Source: a bacterium
GTDB taxonomy: Bacteria > Krumholzibacteriota > Krumholzibacteriia > LZORAL124-64-63
Direction of reading: 5' to 3'
NCBI GenBank assembly: GCA_024231905.1
Contig: JAAEQC010000199.1
Span: 124,001-188,000, forward strand
Length of the DNA: 64,000 nucleotides
Shown: piece by piece, positions 1 through 7,937 of the stretch
Layout of the letters: each line of letters starts with the position of its first letter
Position numbering within the stretch: position 1 is the stretch's first letter
Notes under the pieces: generated by a model
Seen by the model: only the letters and a program-made list of their open reading frames with translations
What the model was told of the DNA's origin: nothing
The model's database searches: none
Made by a program: the position numbers and the translations under genes

Positions 1-896
1 ATGTCAGTGACGAGGCGGCCTACAGGGCGGTGCGCGGGCTCCAGCACAAGTACCGCGACACGGCCCTCGTGCTCACGGCGGCCACATGCGCGGCGTATTG
101 CCGCTACTGTTTCCGCAAGCGCCTGTTCATGCGCCACAACGACGAGACTGCGCAGGACTTCGGGCCGGCCTCCGTGTACGTGGCGCAGCATCCGGAGATC
201 ACGGATGTCCTGCTTTCGGGCGGTGATCCGCTGGTGCTGAGCACCGCCCGCTTGGCGGCCATAGTGCGTCGCTTCGACCGTATTCCGCACGTGCGGACCA
301 TACGCATCGGTTCCAAGGTGCCGGCGTTCAATCCCTACCGTTTGCTCCGGGACGAAGCCCTATGGGATCTGGTTGCCCAGGTGACCGGGCGTGGGACCAC
401 CGTGTACTTGATGGCCCACTTCGACCATCCCCGTGAGCTCACCGATATGGCCCGCGCCGGTATCCGGGCCATGCAGCGTGCGGGAGCCCATGTCGTGAAC
501 CAGTGCCCCATCGTCCGGGGGGTGAACGACGACGCCGAACTGCTCGCCGAACTCTTCGAGACGACCACCGAACTGGGCATGCCCCAGTACTACGTGTTCC
601 AGGGGCGCCCCGCGATCGGCAACGAATCCTACGTGGTGCCGCTGGTCCGGGGGTGGCGGCTATTCGATGCTGCACGCCGCCGCTGTTCCGGTCTTTCACG
701 GCGAGTGCGGTTCGCTATGAGTCATGCCAGCGGAAAGATCGAGGTGCTGGGAGTGGATGATCAACACATCTACTTGCGCTACCACCGTGCCCGGAACGCG
801 GCTGACGAGAGCCGGATCATGGTGGCCCGTCGGGACGACCATGCCAACTGGTTCGACGATTTGGAGTTGCTCGAGCCCCCTGTCCCAATCGTGTGA
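1..896 (+). CDS. Lysine 2,3-aminomutase-family radical SAM protein (5' truncated)
   Basis: The gene is open from base 3, so its N-terminus lies outside the window; it ends with TGA at 894-896. The radical SAM cluster motif C-x3-C-x2-C (CAAYCRYC) is encoded from about base 87. It is followed by LLSGGDPL, the SAM-binding glycine region, and by KVPAFNPYRL at the place where KamA has its substrate-strand motif. The C-terminal part (YYVFQGRPAIGN, then MSHASGKIEVLG) fits the KamA family: PLP plus 4Fe-4S plus SAM enzymes that move an amino group on lysine or a related amino acid. About 80-100 residues seem to be missing. The divergent substrate strand and FQGRP (usually FQC-type) leave the true substrate open: lysine, glutamate or another amino acid. 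Confidence 0.85.
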   Translation, partial: VSDEAAYRAVRGLQHKYRDTALVLTAATCAAYCRYCFRKRLFMRHNDETAQDFGPASVYVAQHPEITDVLLSGGDPLVLSTARLAAIVRRFDRIPHVRTIRIGSKVPAFNPYRLLRDEALWDLVAQVTGRGTTVYLMAHFDHPRELTDMARAGIRAMQRAGAHVVNQCPIVRGVNDDAELLAELFETTTELGMPQYYVFQGRPAIGNESYVVPLVRGWRLFDAARRRCSGLSRRVRFAMSHASGKIEVLGVDDQHIYLRYHRARNAADESRIMVARRDDHANWFDDLELLEPPVPIV

Positions 897-1010
897 TCCA
901 TCCGGGGCTTGGTTGCCGCGTTGGGGCGTTTCTCCGTCAGCGCCGGGTCTCAGTTTCCAATACCCTTTCTGGTCCTACTTGAGGAGCCAGATCCATCACC
1001 CTCGATGTGC

Positions 1011-1016
1011 TATAAT
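1011..1016 (+). promoter_or_regulatory. Extended -10 promoter for the YWTD propeller gene
   Basis: TGC-TATAAT is a perfect -10 with the TGn extension, in a 306-base gap (897-1202) that otherwise holds no gene. No good -35 lies 16-18 bases upstream, which is tolerated by extended -10 promoters. It would give a leader of about 180 nt. Confidence 0.45.
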
Positions 1017-1202
1017 CCCTTCTCGTACGGAACACCGGCCGCGTCGGTCGTCCGTTACGGGGGAACACTCACGCCATCCTGGCACCTATCGCCCCAGGGC
1101 CCCGGCCCGCAGACAGCAACATCACCACCACGGACGAGGCTTTCGGTCCCGCCCGTGACCGCCGCGCATCCTGCAGGCATGGGCCCCGTCCGGGAGGTCA
1201 TC

Positions 1203-3134
1203 ATGCGCCGATGCACGACCGCGGCCCTCACGATCCTGTTGCTGGCCGCCTTCGCCACACCGCTTGCCGCCAACGCGCAGCCCCTCAAGCTGTACTGGGC
1301 CGACGAATTCGCCGGTCGGGTCTACAAGTCGGACCCCGACGGCGCGAACCTCGAGACCATCATCACGGGTGATTATCTCGACAGCGAGGAGATCGTCCTC
1401 GGCGCGGGGCGGCTCTACTGGTCCGACGCCGGTCGCGGCCTCATCCAGCGGGTGAACACGGACGGCACGGCGCTCGAGAATGTCGTCGTCACCCCCGAGC
1501 CCGGTGCCCTGGGCTTCGACGACACGGACGACCAACTGTACTGGATGGACACCTCCCTCGGCGAGATCCGCCGCGCGAACCCGGATGGCACATCGCCCGT
1601 GACGGTGATGAGCCTGACCAACCTGGGGACCTCTCTCGCGGTGGCGAACGCCGGCCGGTTCATCGTCTGGGCCGAGTTCGACGCCAGCCTCTTCACGTCG
1701 GTCATCTACCGGTTGAACATCACCGGCGGGACGCCGCTGCCGATCACGACCCTCCAGGGGACCGAGCGGGTGCGGGGCCTGGCCGTCAACGAGAACACCC
1801 ACAAGCTCTACTTCGGCCGCGGCGGTACGCTCTACGAGATGGACGTCGCCGGCAGCATCCCCCTCGTCCTGCACGCCGGCGGGGTCGACGTCGTCGCCGT
1901 CGCCTGCGACGCCGCCACCGGCAAGGTCTACTGGGGAGACGCGGGCAACCACGACGTCACCCGCTGCGACCAGGACGGCACGAACATCGAGGTCCTCGAA
2001 ACCTTCGCCCGCAACGTGGACGGCCTCGCCGTGGATGCGTCGGACATGAAGCTCTACTGGACCGAGGAGCGTTACGTGGTGCAGGCGAACCTCGACGGCA
2101 CCGGCCAGGTCAACATCGTGACCCGTCCGTCGTTCTTTGCCGTCGGTTTCCACGAATTGCTCGACCGGATCTACTACTCGGACATGCACGATCTCGTGAC
2201 CTACTACGCGAAATCGGACGGCACCGGCCGGACGGTATTCTGGTCCGGTGTGAGCGTTCCGACCGGCGGCGCCCTCGCCATCGAGGTGGACCACTACGCG
2301 GACAAGGTCTACTGGCTCGACGGCGGCGACCGCTGGCTGCGGCGGGCCGATCCCGACGGCACCGGGCGCGAGGATCTCCTCTACCTGACGGGCGACGCCT
2401 ACGACATCGCCCTGGATACGGCCGGCCAGCGCGTATACTGGTGCGGCCGCGGGACCGGCACGATCTACCGCCGCGCCATCGACGGCACCGGCGTGATCGA
2501 CACGCTGTACACCGGGCTCAATTCGCCCAGAGGCTTGGCACTCGATTACGAGTACGTCCGGGTCATCTGGGGAGAGGACGACCGGATCGCCTACGGCGAC
2601 ATCAACGGCGGCGGGCCCGTCGGCGTCGCCTACACCGATCCTTTCGCCGTGATCGGCGTCGTCTGGGACGAATCCGGCGACCGCCTGTACTGGGCGGACC
2701 AGCTGAACAGCCGCGTCCGCCGCGGGCAGTACATGTTCGCGGGCGACACCTGGCTTCCGGCCGATAACATCTTCAGCATGGGGTTTGAGCACTGGCCCGG
2801 GCGTCTGGTGCTCGAATACGGCGGGGTCAGTGGCGTGGATGATACGGCGGCTTTCCCGGCGCGTGAGCATTTCGCGGCCCCGAACCCGTTCAATCCGGCC
2901 ACGGTGATCAGCTTCCGGACGACCATGTCCGGTCCGGTCACCTGCGCCGTCTACGACACCGCCGGCCGACTCGTGCGCAAACTGTGGTGCGATGTCTGGC
3001 TGCCGGCGGGTCCGCAAAGCGTGTCCTGGAACGGGATCGACGAGATGGGCAGGGCTGTGGGGAGCGGGGTCTACATGTACCGGGTCGAGGCCGGCGCCGA
3101 GCGCTTCACCGGGAAACTGGTTCTGGTGAGGTGA
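1203..3134 (+). CDS. Secreted YWTD-repeat beta-propeller protein with C-terminal sorting-like domain
   Basis: The ATG at 1203 is chosen because GGGAGG lies just upstream and a clear signal peptide follows (MRRCTTAALTILLLAAFATP, cleaved near ANAQ). The 643-residue protein has many LDL-receptor class B type repeats, each with an L/V-Y-W-x-D core (LYWADEF, LYWSDAG, LYWMDTS, VYWGDAG, LYWTEE, VYWLDGG, VYWCGRG, LYWADQL), enough for two six-bladed propellers. The last 80 residues form a FlgD-Ig-like domain (APNPFNPATVISF ... VYMYRVEAG ... KLVLVR). Such proteins are exported and probably held at or released from the cell surface; the ligand is unknown. An in-frame open stretch reaches back to 909 but lacks a signal peptide or ribosome site there. 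Confidence 0.85.
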   Translation: MRRCTTAALTILLLAAFATPLAANAQPLKLYWADEFAGRVYKSDPDGANLETIITGDYLDSEEIVLGAGRLYWSDAGRGLIQRVNTDGTALENVVVTPEPGALGFDDTDDQLYWMDTSLGEIRRANPDGTSPVTVMSLTNLGTSLAVANAGRFIVWAEFDASLFTSVIYRLNITGGTPLPITTLQGTERVRGLAVNENTHKLYFGRGGTLYEMDVAGSIPLVLHAGGVDVVAVACDAATGKVYWGDAGNHDVTRCDQDGTNIEVLETFARNVDGLAVDASDMKLYWTEERYVVQANLDGTGQVNIVTRPSFFAVGFHELLDRIYYSDMHDLVTYYAKSDGTGRTVFWSGVSVPTGGALAIEVDHYADKVYWLDGGDRWLRRADPDGTGREDLLYLTGDAYDIALDTAGQRVYWCGRGTGTIYRRAIDGTGVIDTLYTGLNSPRGLALDYEYVRVIWGEDDRIAYGDINGGGPVGVAYTDPFAVIGVVWDESGDRLYWADQLNSRVRRGQYMFAGDTWLPADNIFSMGFEHWPGRLVLEYGGVSGVDDTAAFPAREHFAAPNPFNPATVISFRTTMSGPVTCAVYDTAGRLVRKLWCDVWLPAGPQSVSWNGIDEMGRAVGSGVYMYRVEAGAERFTGKLVLVR

Positions 3135-3207
3135 CGGGAGGGGTCCCGACCAGACGAGCCGGATCCATGGCGGGGACGAAGGCGCCGCCGCTCCGTGGCC
3201 ACGCGCC

Positions 3208-3541
3208 TCAGAGCAGGACCCGGATCTCGTCCCCGACGATCTCCAGCACCTCGATCCGGCTGCCGTAGTACTCGGCCATTACCGAATCGATGCACCATAC
3301 CCGTTCCCCACAGAGCGGGGCGATTCCGTCCTCCTGAACGGCGTGGCCGACGATCATGCGATCCGCGCCCAGGCTCTCGAGCACCTGGCCAGCGTCCGGC
3401 AGTCATCCTCCTCGACTTCGTCGGAGTAGGTGCGCGTCCAGATCGGGCTCTTGCCCGTATGGATGAAATCCGGGGCTTCTCCCACACCCAGCAGCCAGTC
3501 GCGCACCTCGGTGTTCAGCCGGTCCAGCCCGTACTCTACAT
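3208..3541 (-). pseudogene. Truncated metallophosphatase (calcineurin-like) fragment
   Basis: Reading from 3541 down, the translation NVEYGLDRLNTEVRDWLLG...SPIWTRTYSDE resembles the C-terminal half of bacterial calcineurin-like phosphatases. After a one-base frameshift near 3391-3402 it resumes as VLESLGADRMIVGHAVQ, then GIAPLCGERVWCIDSVM, ending LRVLL-type at the TGA at 3208. The metal-binding first half (the GDxxDRG region) is absent, because the fragment abuts the IS3-type remnant at about 3541. No matching N-terminal half is visible on the other side of the element, so the insertion was followed by a deletion. It is non-functional; the family call rests on the VGH and SPIWTR motifs. Confidence 0.6.
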
Positions 3542-4439
3542 TAGTCTTGAGCGCGATACGCTGAAGAAGCTGCTGCAAAAAAACTCCATTGCCGCTAGAC
3601 CGACGAGAAGCCGTGAGGCGTCTAGTGGCCGAAGAGACATTGTCCGTTCGTCGCGTCTGCAGCCTGGCGGGCCTGTGGCGGTCCGCGTGGTACAGTGGCA
3701 GTGAGGACCGTCTGTCACGCGATGGCGAGGTGATCGACGCCCTGTAGGCAGTGGCCAAGAAGCGCCCTCGCTGGGGCTTCTGGAAGTGCTTCCACCGTCT
3801 TCGCCTGGACGGCCAACCGTGGAACCACAAGCGAGTGTACCGGATCTACAAGGAGCTCGGGTTGAACTATCAACGGCGGACGAAGAGCGGTTGCCTCTGC
3901 GCCCGCGGGTGCCCCTGGAAGTACCGGCCCGCCCGAACGCAGTCTGGTCGATCGACTTCGTGCACGACACTCTGTACTCGGGGCGCCGGTTCCGGACGTT
4001 CAACGTCATCGACGAAGGCGTGCGCGAGGTGCTGGGGATCGAGATCGATACGTCGCTGACCGGCGCACGAATCAAGTGCGTCATGGAGCAGATGAAAGAG
4101 TGGTACGGCGTGCCTGAGGCTATCCGCTGCGACAATGGGCCCGAACTGCTGGGTACTCCGTTCGTGACCTGGTGCGAGGAGAACGGAGTCGAGCTCCGTT
4201 ATATCCAGCCGGGGAAGCCGAACCAGAACGCCTACATCGAACGGTTCAACCGGACGTACCGCAATGAGGTGCTCAGCGCGTACCTGTTCGGCGATCTCGA
4301 GCAGGTTCGGCAGATGACCTGGGGCTGGATGCAGGAGTACAACGAGGAGCGTCCTCACGAGTCGCGGGGGAACTTGCCCCCGGCTGTCTACAGGAGGAAG
4401 TTGGAAGCTGGAAACTCCGATATCAAACGGTCAGCTTGA
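3542..4439 (+). pseudogene. Decayed IS3-family transposase (orfA end plus broken orfB)
   Basis: The element starts with what looks like the end of orfA (SLERDTLKKLLQK). An A7 slippery run of the IS3 frameshift type follows, then orfB (EAVRRLVAEETLSVRRVCSL, WGFWKCFHRLRLDG, HKRVYRIYKELGL). The rve/DDE domain is intact in sequence (VWSIDFVHDTLYSG, CDNGPEL, RPHESRGNLPP). Two lesions kill it: an in-frame TAG at 3745-3747 before AVAKKRPRW, and a frameshift near 3880-3895. Most of orfA is gone and no terminal inverted repeats are recognisable. It marks the left border of the lower-GC island that follows. Confidence 0.85.
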
Positions 4440-4540
4440 CGGAGAAGGTTACGTTTGCATTTTGCCTCCTTTGGTTGTTGGAGGTAGAGAATACAAAGTA
4501 TTGAAATCTAAGGATAGATGCGGTTGCTTAGCCGCTTACG
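4440..4540. other. AT-richer junction between IS remnant and island
   Basis: A short stretch with markedly lower GC than the IS remnant before it. I see no gene, no clear terminal inverted repeat and no strong hairpin. It is the seam where the foreign-looking segment begins. Confidence 0.4.
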
Positions 4541-5983
4541 TTAAAACGGAGATTCCCGCTGCTCGGCGACGGATCTCAGGACAATCCCCGGGACATCGGT
4601 GCGCGGACACTTGAATTCGCAGATTCCACACCCGTTGCAGAGAGTCGAGTCGACAAAGATTCCGTTCACGCGGACCGGATCACCGCGATAATTCACCGTA
4701 TCGATCTCGCGGTACGAAATTGCGCGGGGTACGCAGGCGTCGGTGCAGATCGTGCAGTTCACGCCCTCGGCGAAGGGGCGGCAACGCGAACGGTCCACCT
4801 CGGCAGTTCCAATCTTGAAATACCGCTTCTCTGTAAGCGAAAGGCTCTCAATGGCACCGGTCGGACAGCCATCGGTGCAACGCCTACACTCATCTTCGCA
4901 GTAACCTGCCGAGGCGTTCACTACCGGTGTCCACAATCCCTCCACACCGGTTTCCAACCCCGCATGTTGAATGAAATTCGTTGGACACGTCTGTACACAC
5001 AGCCCACAGCGAATACAGCGATCAAGGAAGTCATTCTCGTTCACCGAACCCGGTGGCCGCGCGAACAAGCGCCGGGACGCCTTCTTGCTGTACGAAACCA
5101 TCGGCACCATCAGCATGAGCGCCCCGGCACCGATCGAACCGAACAATCCGCGCCGGCCGAGATCGATCCGCTGCTGGGGCACGAGCCTGGGAGAACTGAA
5201 ACCGACACTATTCCTGTCGCATTCGGTCACGCAATTGAAACACACCGTACAGTCCTGCTTCGAGTACTCACCTGCGAGACTGCCGCCGTAGGTGCAGTGC
5301 CGAGCGCAGGCATCACAACCGTTGCATTCCTGTTCGCTACGGAAACTCAACAGGCTGAAGCGCGCCAACAGACCGTAGAACGCGCCCAAAGGACAGACGT
5401 AGTTGCAGTAGAAGCGTCTCTTGAAGAAATTCAGCGCCAGAATCAACAGGAAGAACACACCGACAACTTCTGCCTGCAGGCGAATCGCGCCCGGCAGGGC
5501 CTCAGTGAGCAGGTTTTTCGAGCCGGGAATCATGAGTACTGCGCTTGTACGTCCGAGCAGGGAAAACGGATCAAGGACCATCCCCATGTTGCCGGCGAAT
5601 GCAGCTGAGATCAGGATCAGTATCAGGACCATGTACTTGGTCTTCAGCAGGCCGGTCGCGACGTTTTCCCGTTTCCTGCCCAGCCTGATCGAAAAGTGGG
5701 ACAGAAACTGGTTAATCGCCCCCATGGGACATATCCAACCGCAGAAGAAGCGACCGATGATCAGGGTCAGCAATACCGGGATCAGCGCCAAAACAAAGAG
5801 TATTTCCGCCGAGCCATCAGCCAGCAGCCTGGAAACCAGTACCAAGGGATCGAGATAGAAGGGGATCTTGCCTGGATTGAGGGCTCCTTCGCTTTGCACT
5901 CCTGATCTTGCGAACAGGATGAAGAAGCCAGCCAGACAGATCAGTTGGGTCACGACCCTGACTCTCTTGATGGACTTGTACAC
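4541..5983 (-). CDS. NapH-NapG-like fusion: membrane 4Fe-4S electron-transfer protein
   Basis: This 480-residue protein probably carries electrons from membrane quinol to an exported partner. The N-terminal half (1-215) has four to five hydrophobic segments and the two C-x3-CP motifs of NapH/NosR-type proteins (CGWICP at 81-86, CNYVCP at 193-198). Two ferredoxin clusters follow (C220-C230 and C245-C255). A hydrophobic stretch after RRGLFGSIGAGAL (278-296) comes next, then a MauM/NapG-like ferredoxin with further cysteine groups at 323-333, 362-373, 401-417 and 449-459. NapH and NapG are normally separate proteins, so the fusion is unusual. GTG start at 5983 with AAAGGA six bases upstream. It lies 37 bases after the Tat-exported Fe-S gene, in one operon. 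Composition is clearly less GC-rich than the rest of the window. Confidence 0.8.
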   Translation of the reverse strand: MYKSIKRVRVVTQLICLAGFFILFARSGVQSEGALNPGKIPFYLDPLVLVSRLLADGSAEILFVLALIPVLLTLIIGRFFCGWICPMGAINQFLSHFSIRLGRKRENVATGLLKTKYMVLILILISAAFAGNMGMVLDPFSLLGRTSAVLMIPGSKNLLTEALPGAIRLQAEVVGVFFLLILALNFFKRRFYCNYVCPLGAFYGLLARFSLLSFRSEQECNGCDACARHCTYGGSLAGEYSKQDCTVCFNCVTECDRNSVGFSSPRLVPQQRIDLGRRGLFGSIGAGALMLMVPMVSYSKKASRRLFARPPGSVNENDFLDRCIRCGLCVQTCPTNFIQHAGLETGVEGLWTPVVNASAGYCEDECRRCTDGCPTGAIESLSLTEKRYFKIGTAEVDRSRCRPFAEGVNCTICTDACVPRAISYREIDTVNYRGDPVRVNGIFVDSTLCNGCGICEFKCPRTDVPGIVLRSVAEQRESPF

Positions 5984-6020
5984 TTCTGGTCCTTTACCGG
6001 TTGTCTGGTTCCTGCATCAG

Positions 6021-7025
6021 TTATCGCTCGAGCAGTAGTCTCAGGTTTCGCGAAAGATGGGTGAAATCAGCCGTTAACCCGATGCGGCCGATTTTTTCGA
6101 CGATGGATGCCTTCAATTCCTCGTTCTGTTCACCGGAGAGGATCATGTCGGTTTCCGCTTCGGTGATATCATCCATGATGTCCAGATCAGCCAGGCGATG
6201 GGCGTTAGCGGGACACTTGATGGTGCAGAGCAGACAGCCGACAAGTGCATTGTGGATTGTGGGGTCCATCCACTCGGGCATGTCTTCGTTTTCCTCGTTG
6301 TAGAGGGTCACGCAGCGCCCGGCGTCGATCACGAAGTTTTCAGGTGTTATGCATTTGTTCGGGCAACTCTCATAACAGATATTGCACCCTTCACATTCAC
6401 GTAGCATTTGCGGGTTGCGCCACGGTTGGGGCTCGAACTCATGATCGGTAACATAGGTCAACAGAGCGTGGTAACTGCCAAACTCCGGAATGAAAATGAC
6501 GTTGTTGCGCCCATAGACACCCAGGCCGCTTCGCGCTGCCAGAAGCTTCTGCGGGATGAACGGCCCATACTCGAGTTTGGCCTCCTTGTCGCCGATGATG
6601 TGTTCCTTGATATGGTCGAGGATTCCGTCCCAGCGTCCTCCGGAAGAAGTGTATCCCGGAGCCACTTTGACGCGCTTTTTCTCTCCCTTGTGGTGAAAAT
6701 CCACCTGTACGATCTTGTTGGGTATCGCGACGTTGATAAACGACTTGCCCCACAACTGCTCTTCGGGCAGTTCAGTGGCGAACGCTCCAACATATTCTCT
6801 TATGGTTGCGTGTTTGGTGACCTTGTTCTGTTCAAGCAACCGATCCATATCGGCCTTCAGTTTCGGCAGGCAATCTACCGACGAGATGGTGTACCGGAAC
6901 CCCATCTCGGTGATTCTGTGGTGTGGCGCCGTTCTGGCTAACCCCATCCCGGATCCCAGGTACAGCACGGCGCCGACGGCCCCGAATTGTTTGAGGAAGG
7001 TTCGCCTGGATTCTCTGGAATTCAT
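6021..7025 (-). CDS. Tat-exported double-[4Fe-4S] protein related to QueG / reductive dehalogenases
   Basis: The start is the ATG at 7025: AAAGGAG precedes it and the N-terminus SRRTFLKQFGAVGAV is a textbook twin-arginine signal, so the folded cofactor-bearing protein is exported. The body shows the QueG/RdhA landmark KLLAARSGLGVYGRNNVIFI (160-179). Two 4Fe-4S sites follow: C211/C214/C217/C221 (CEGCNICYESCP) and C238 with C264/C267/C271 (CLLCTIKCP). The family uses cobalamin to reduce epoxyqueuosine (QueG, cytosolic) or organohalides (RdhA, Tat-exported). At 334 residues it is shorter than typical RdhA. The VD-x-x-P stretch carrying the QueG catalytic aspartate reads YGPFIPQKL here, so tRNA modification is unlikely. 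The substrate is unknown; the downstream NapHG-like protein is the likely electron donor. Confidence 0.75.
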   Translation of the reverse strand: MNSRESRRTFLKQFGAVGAVLYLGSGMGLARTAPHHRITEMGFRYTISSVDCLPKLKADMDRLLEQNKVTKHATIREYVGAFATELPEEQLWGKSFINVAIPNKIVQVDFHHKGEKKRVKVAPGYTSSGGRWDGILDHIKEHIIGDKEAKLEYGPFIPQKLLAARSGLGVYGRNNVIFIPEFGSYHALLTYVTDHEFEPQPWRNPQMLRECEGCNICYESCPNKCITPENFVIDAGRCVTLYNEENEDMPEWMDPTIHNALVGCLLCTIKCPANAHRLADLDIMDDITEAETDMILSGEQNEELKASIVEKIGRIGLTADFTHLSRNLRLLLER

Positions 7026-7078
7026 TCCTAGCTCCTTTGTTTCATGAAAACCAACAGTGTGAGAAGAAGACGGCTGAA

Positions 7079-7717
7079 CTAGCCGACCCTCGGTCCCCGG
7101 TTTAAAAGTCGTGTTACCCCGTCGATGTGGTCTTCGAGCGGGGTCCAGGGAAATCCGGGTTGGTGAATTCGCAGGGAGATCGTTCCGATTACCGTAGTCC
7201 ACAACAATTCAAAGACGGCATGGGTTTCCATCTCGTCGAACAAACCGGCTGATTGGCACTCCCGAATAAGCATCAGCCAGGTTTCGTACACCTGGAAGAG
7301 CGTCTCGCCGTGCCGCATATGCAGTTTGCCGTCGATGACCTCGATCTTTCCACTGGCCAGCCACAGTTCAAAATGCCTCGGCTGCTCCAGACAGTAATCG
7401 ATGTAGGTTCGGATGATTCTGTTAAGTGCGTCCAGGGGTGAATCGAAAGGTACGGCAAGAATCTGCCGATACATATCTTCTACTCCCCGATATCCGCTCG
7501 TGATAAGGCAATTCATGATTTCGGCCTTGTTTTTGAAGATGCGATAGATCGTTGTCGGGGAGTACTCGATCCTATCAGCGATCTTTCGCATTGAGACATT
7601 TTCGTAGCCGTCAGCAACGAACATACTTTCGGCAGCAGCCAGGATATCGCTCCTTAGCTCCTTCCTGAGCCTTTGTTTACGCTCTAAAGTGCCCAATGAT
7701 TCCACCTTGGGTAACAT
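7079..7717 (-). CDS. TetR/AcrR-family transcriptional regulator
   Basis: A 212-residue regulator with a TetR N-terminal helix-turn-helix (ILAAAESMFVADGYENVSMRKIADRI, then SPTTIYRIFKNKAEI at about 53-67). The larger helical ligand domain contains the HFELWLAS stretch seen in WHG-type TetR C-termini. It is the first gene of the island operon, 53 bases before the exported Fe-S gene. A sigma70-type promoter with a perfect 12-bp palindrome in its spacer lies upstream, so autorepression is likely. No Shine-Dalgarno sequence is visible before the ATG at 7717. Composition is lower in GC than the flanks, which agrees with horizontal arrival of the whole operon. Confidence 0.85.
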   Translation of the reverse strand: MLPKVESLGTLERKQRLRKELRSDILAAAESMFVADGYENVSMRKIADRIEYSPTTIYRIFKNKAEIMNCLITSGYRGVEDMYRQILAVPFDSPLDALNRIIRTYIDYCLEQPRHFELWLASGKIEVIDGKLHMRHGETLFQVYETWLMLIRECQSAGLFDEMETHAVFELLWTTVIGTISLRIHQPGFPWTPLEDHIDGVTRLLNRGPRVG

Positions 7718-7749
7718 TGTTCATAAAAATAACACCGTTACGAATTCTA

Positions 7750-7778
7750 AGTATAGGGATTAATCCCCTCCTGATCAA
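7750..7778 (-). promoter_or_regulatory. tetR-operon promoter with palindromic operator in the spacer
   Basis: On the minus strand, -35 TTGATC (7773-7778), a 17-base spacer and -10 TATACT (7750-7755). The part of the spacer next to the -10 is GGGATTAATCCC (7756-7767), a perfect 12-bp palindrome. Position and symmetry are what an autorepressing TetR needs; the binding itself is inference. Confidence 0.6.
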
Positions 7779-7795
7779 GCGGGCTCCGTTGTTTT

Positions 7796-7820
7796 GGGAG
7801 GCCTCGTTGGGGAGGCTCCC
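7796..7820. repeat. Hairpin with one bulge between the two divergent compositional regions
   Basis: GGGAG-g-CCTC pairs with GAGG-CTCCC across a six-base loop. It lies in the gene-free stretch 7756-7867 and marks the right edge of the low-GC island. No T-run follows on either strand. Its minus strand looks faintly tRNA-like (GTGGTCTAGCGC) but does not fold as a tRNA. Confidence 0.4.
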
Positions 7821-7867
7821 GTTATGCGCTAGACCACTCCGCATTGGCCCAGACCTAAACCATATGC

Positions 7868-7908
7868 AAAAAAACCGGCCGCCAAACCTCCCTGGGCTTG
7901 GCGGCCGG
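7868..7908 (-). terminator. Rho-independent terminator of the BNR-repeat gene
   Basis: CCGGCCGCCAA (7875-7885) pairs perfectly with TTGGCGGCCGG (7898-7908). On the minus strand it is followed by a T7 run (7874-7868). It sits 30 bases after the stop of the gene ending at 7938. Confidence 0.85.
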
Positions 7909-7937
7909 ACAGCATGAAGACCGAATAGTGACGCGAT

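Noticed and set aside
1122-3017. Long minus-strand open frame under the YWTD propeller gene
   Set aside because: Shadow frame caused by high GC; no start signal and no recognisable domain.
4440-4540. Right terminal inverted repeat of the IS3-type element
   Set aside because: No sequence complementary to the left junction near 3541 is visible; ends have eroded or were deleted.
7796-7855. Possible tRNA or tRNA fragment on the minus strand
   Set aside because: The GTGGTCTAGCGC part resembles a D-arm, but acceptor and T arms do not pair and no GTTCGA loop follows.
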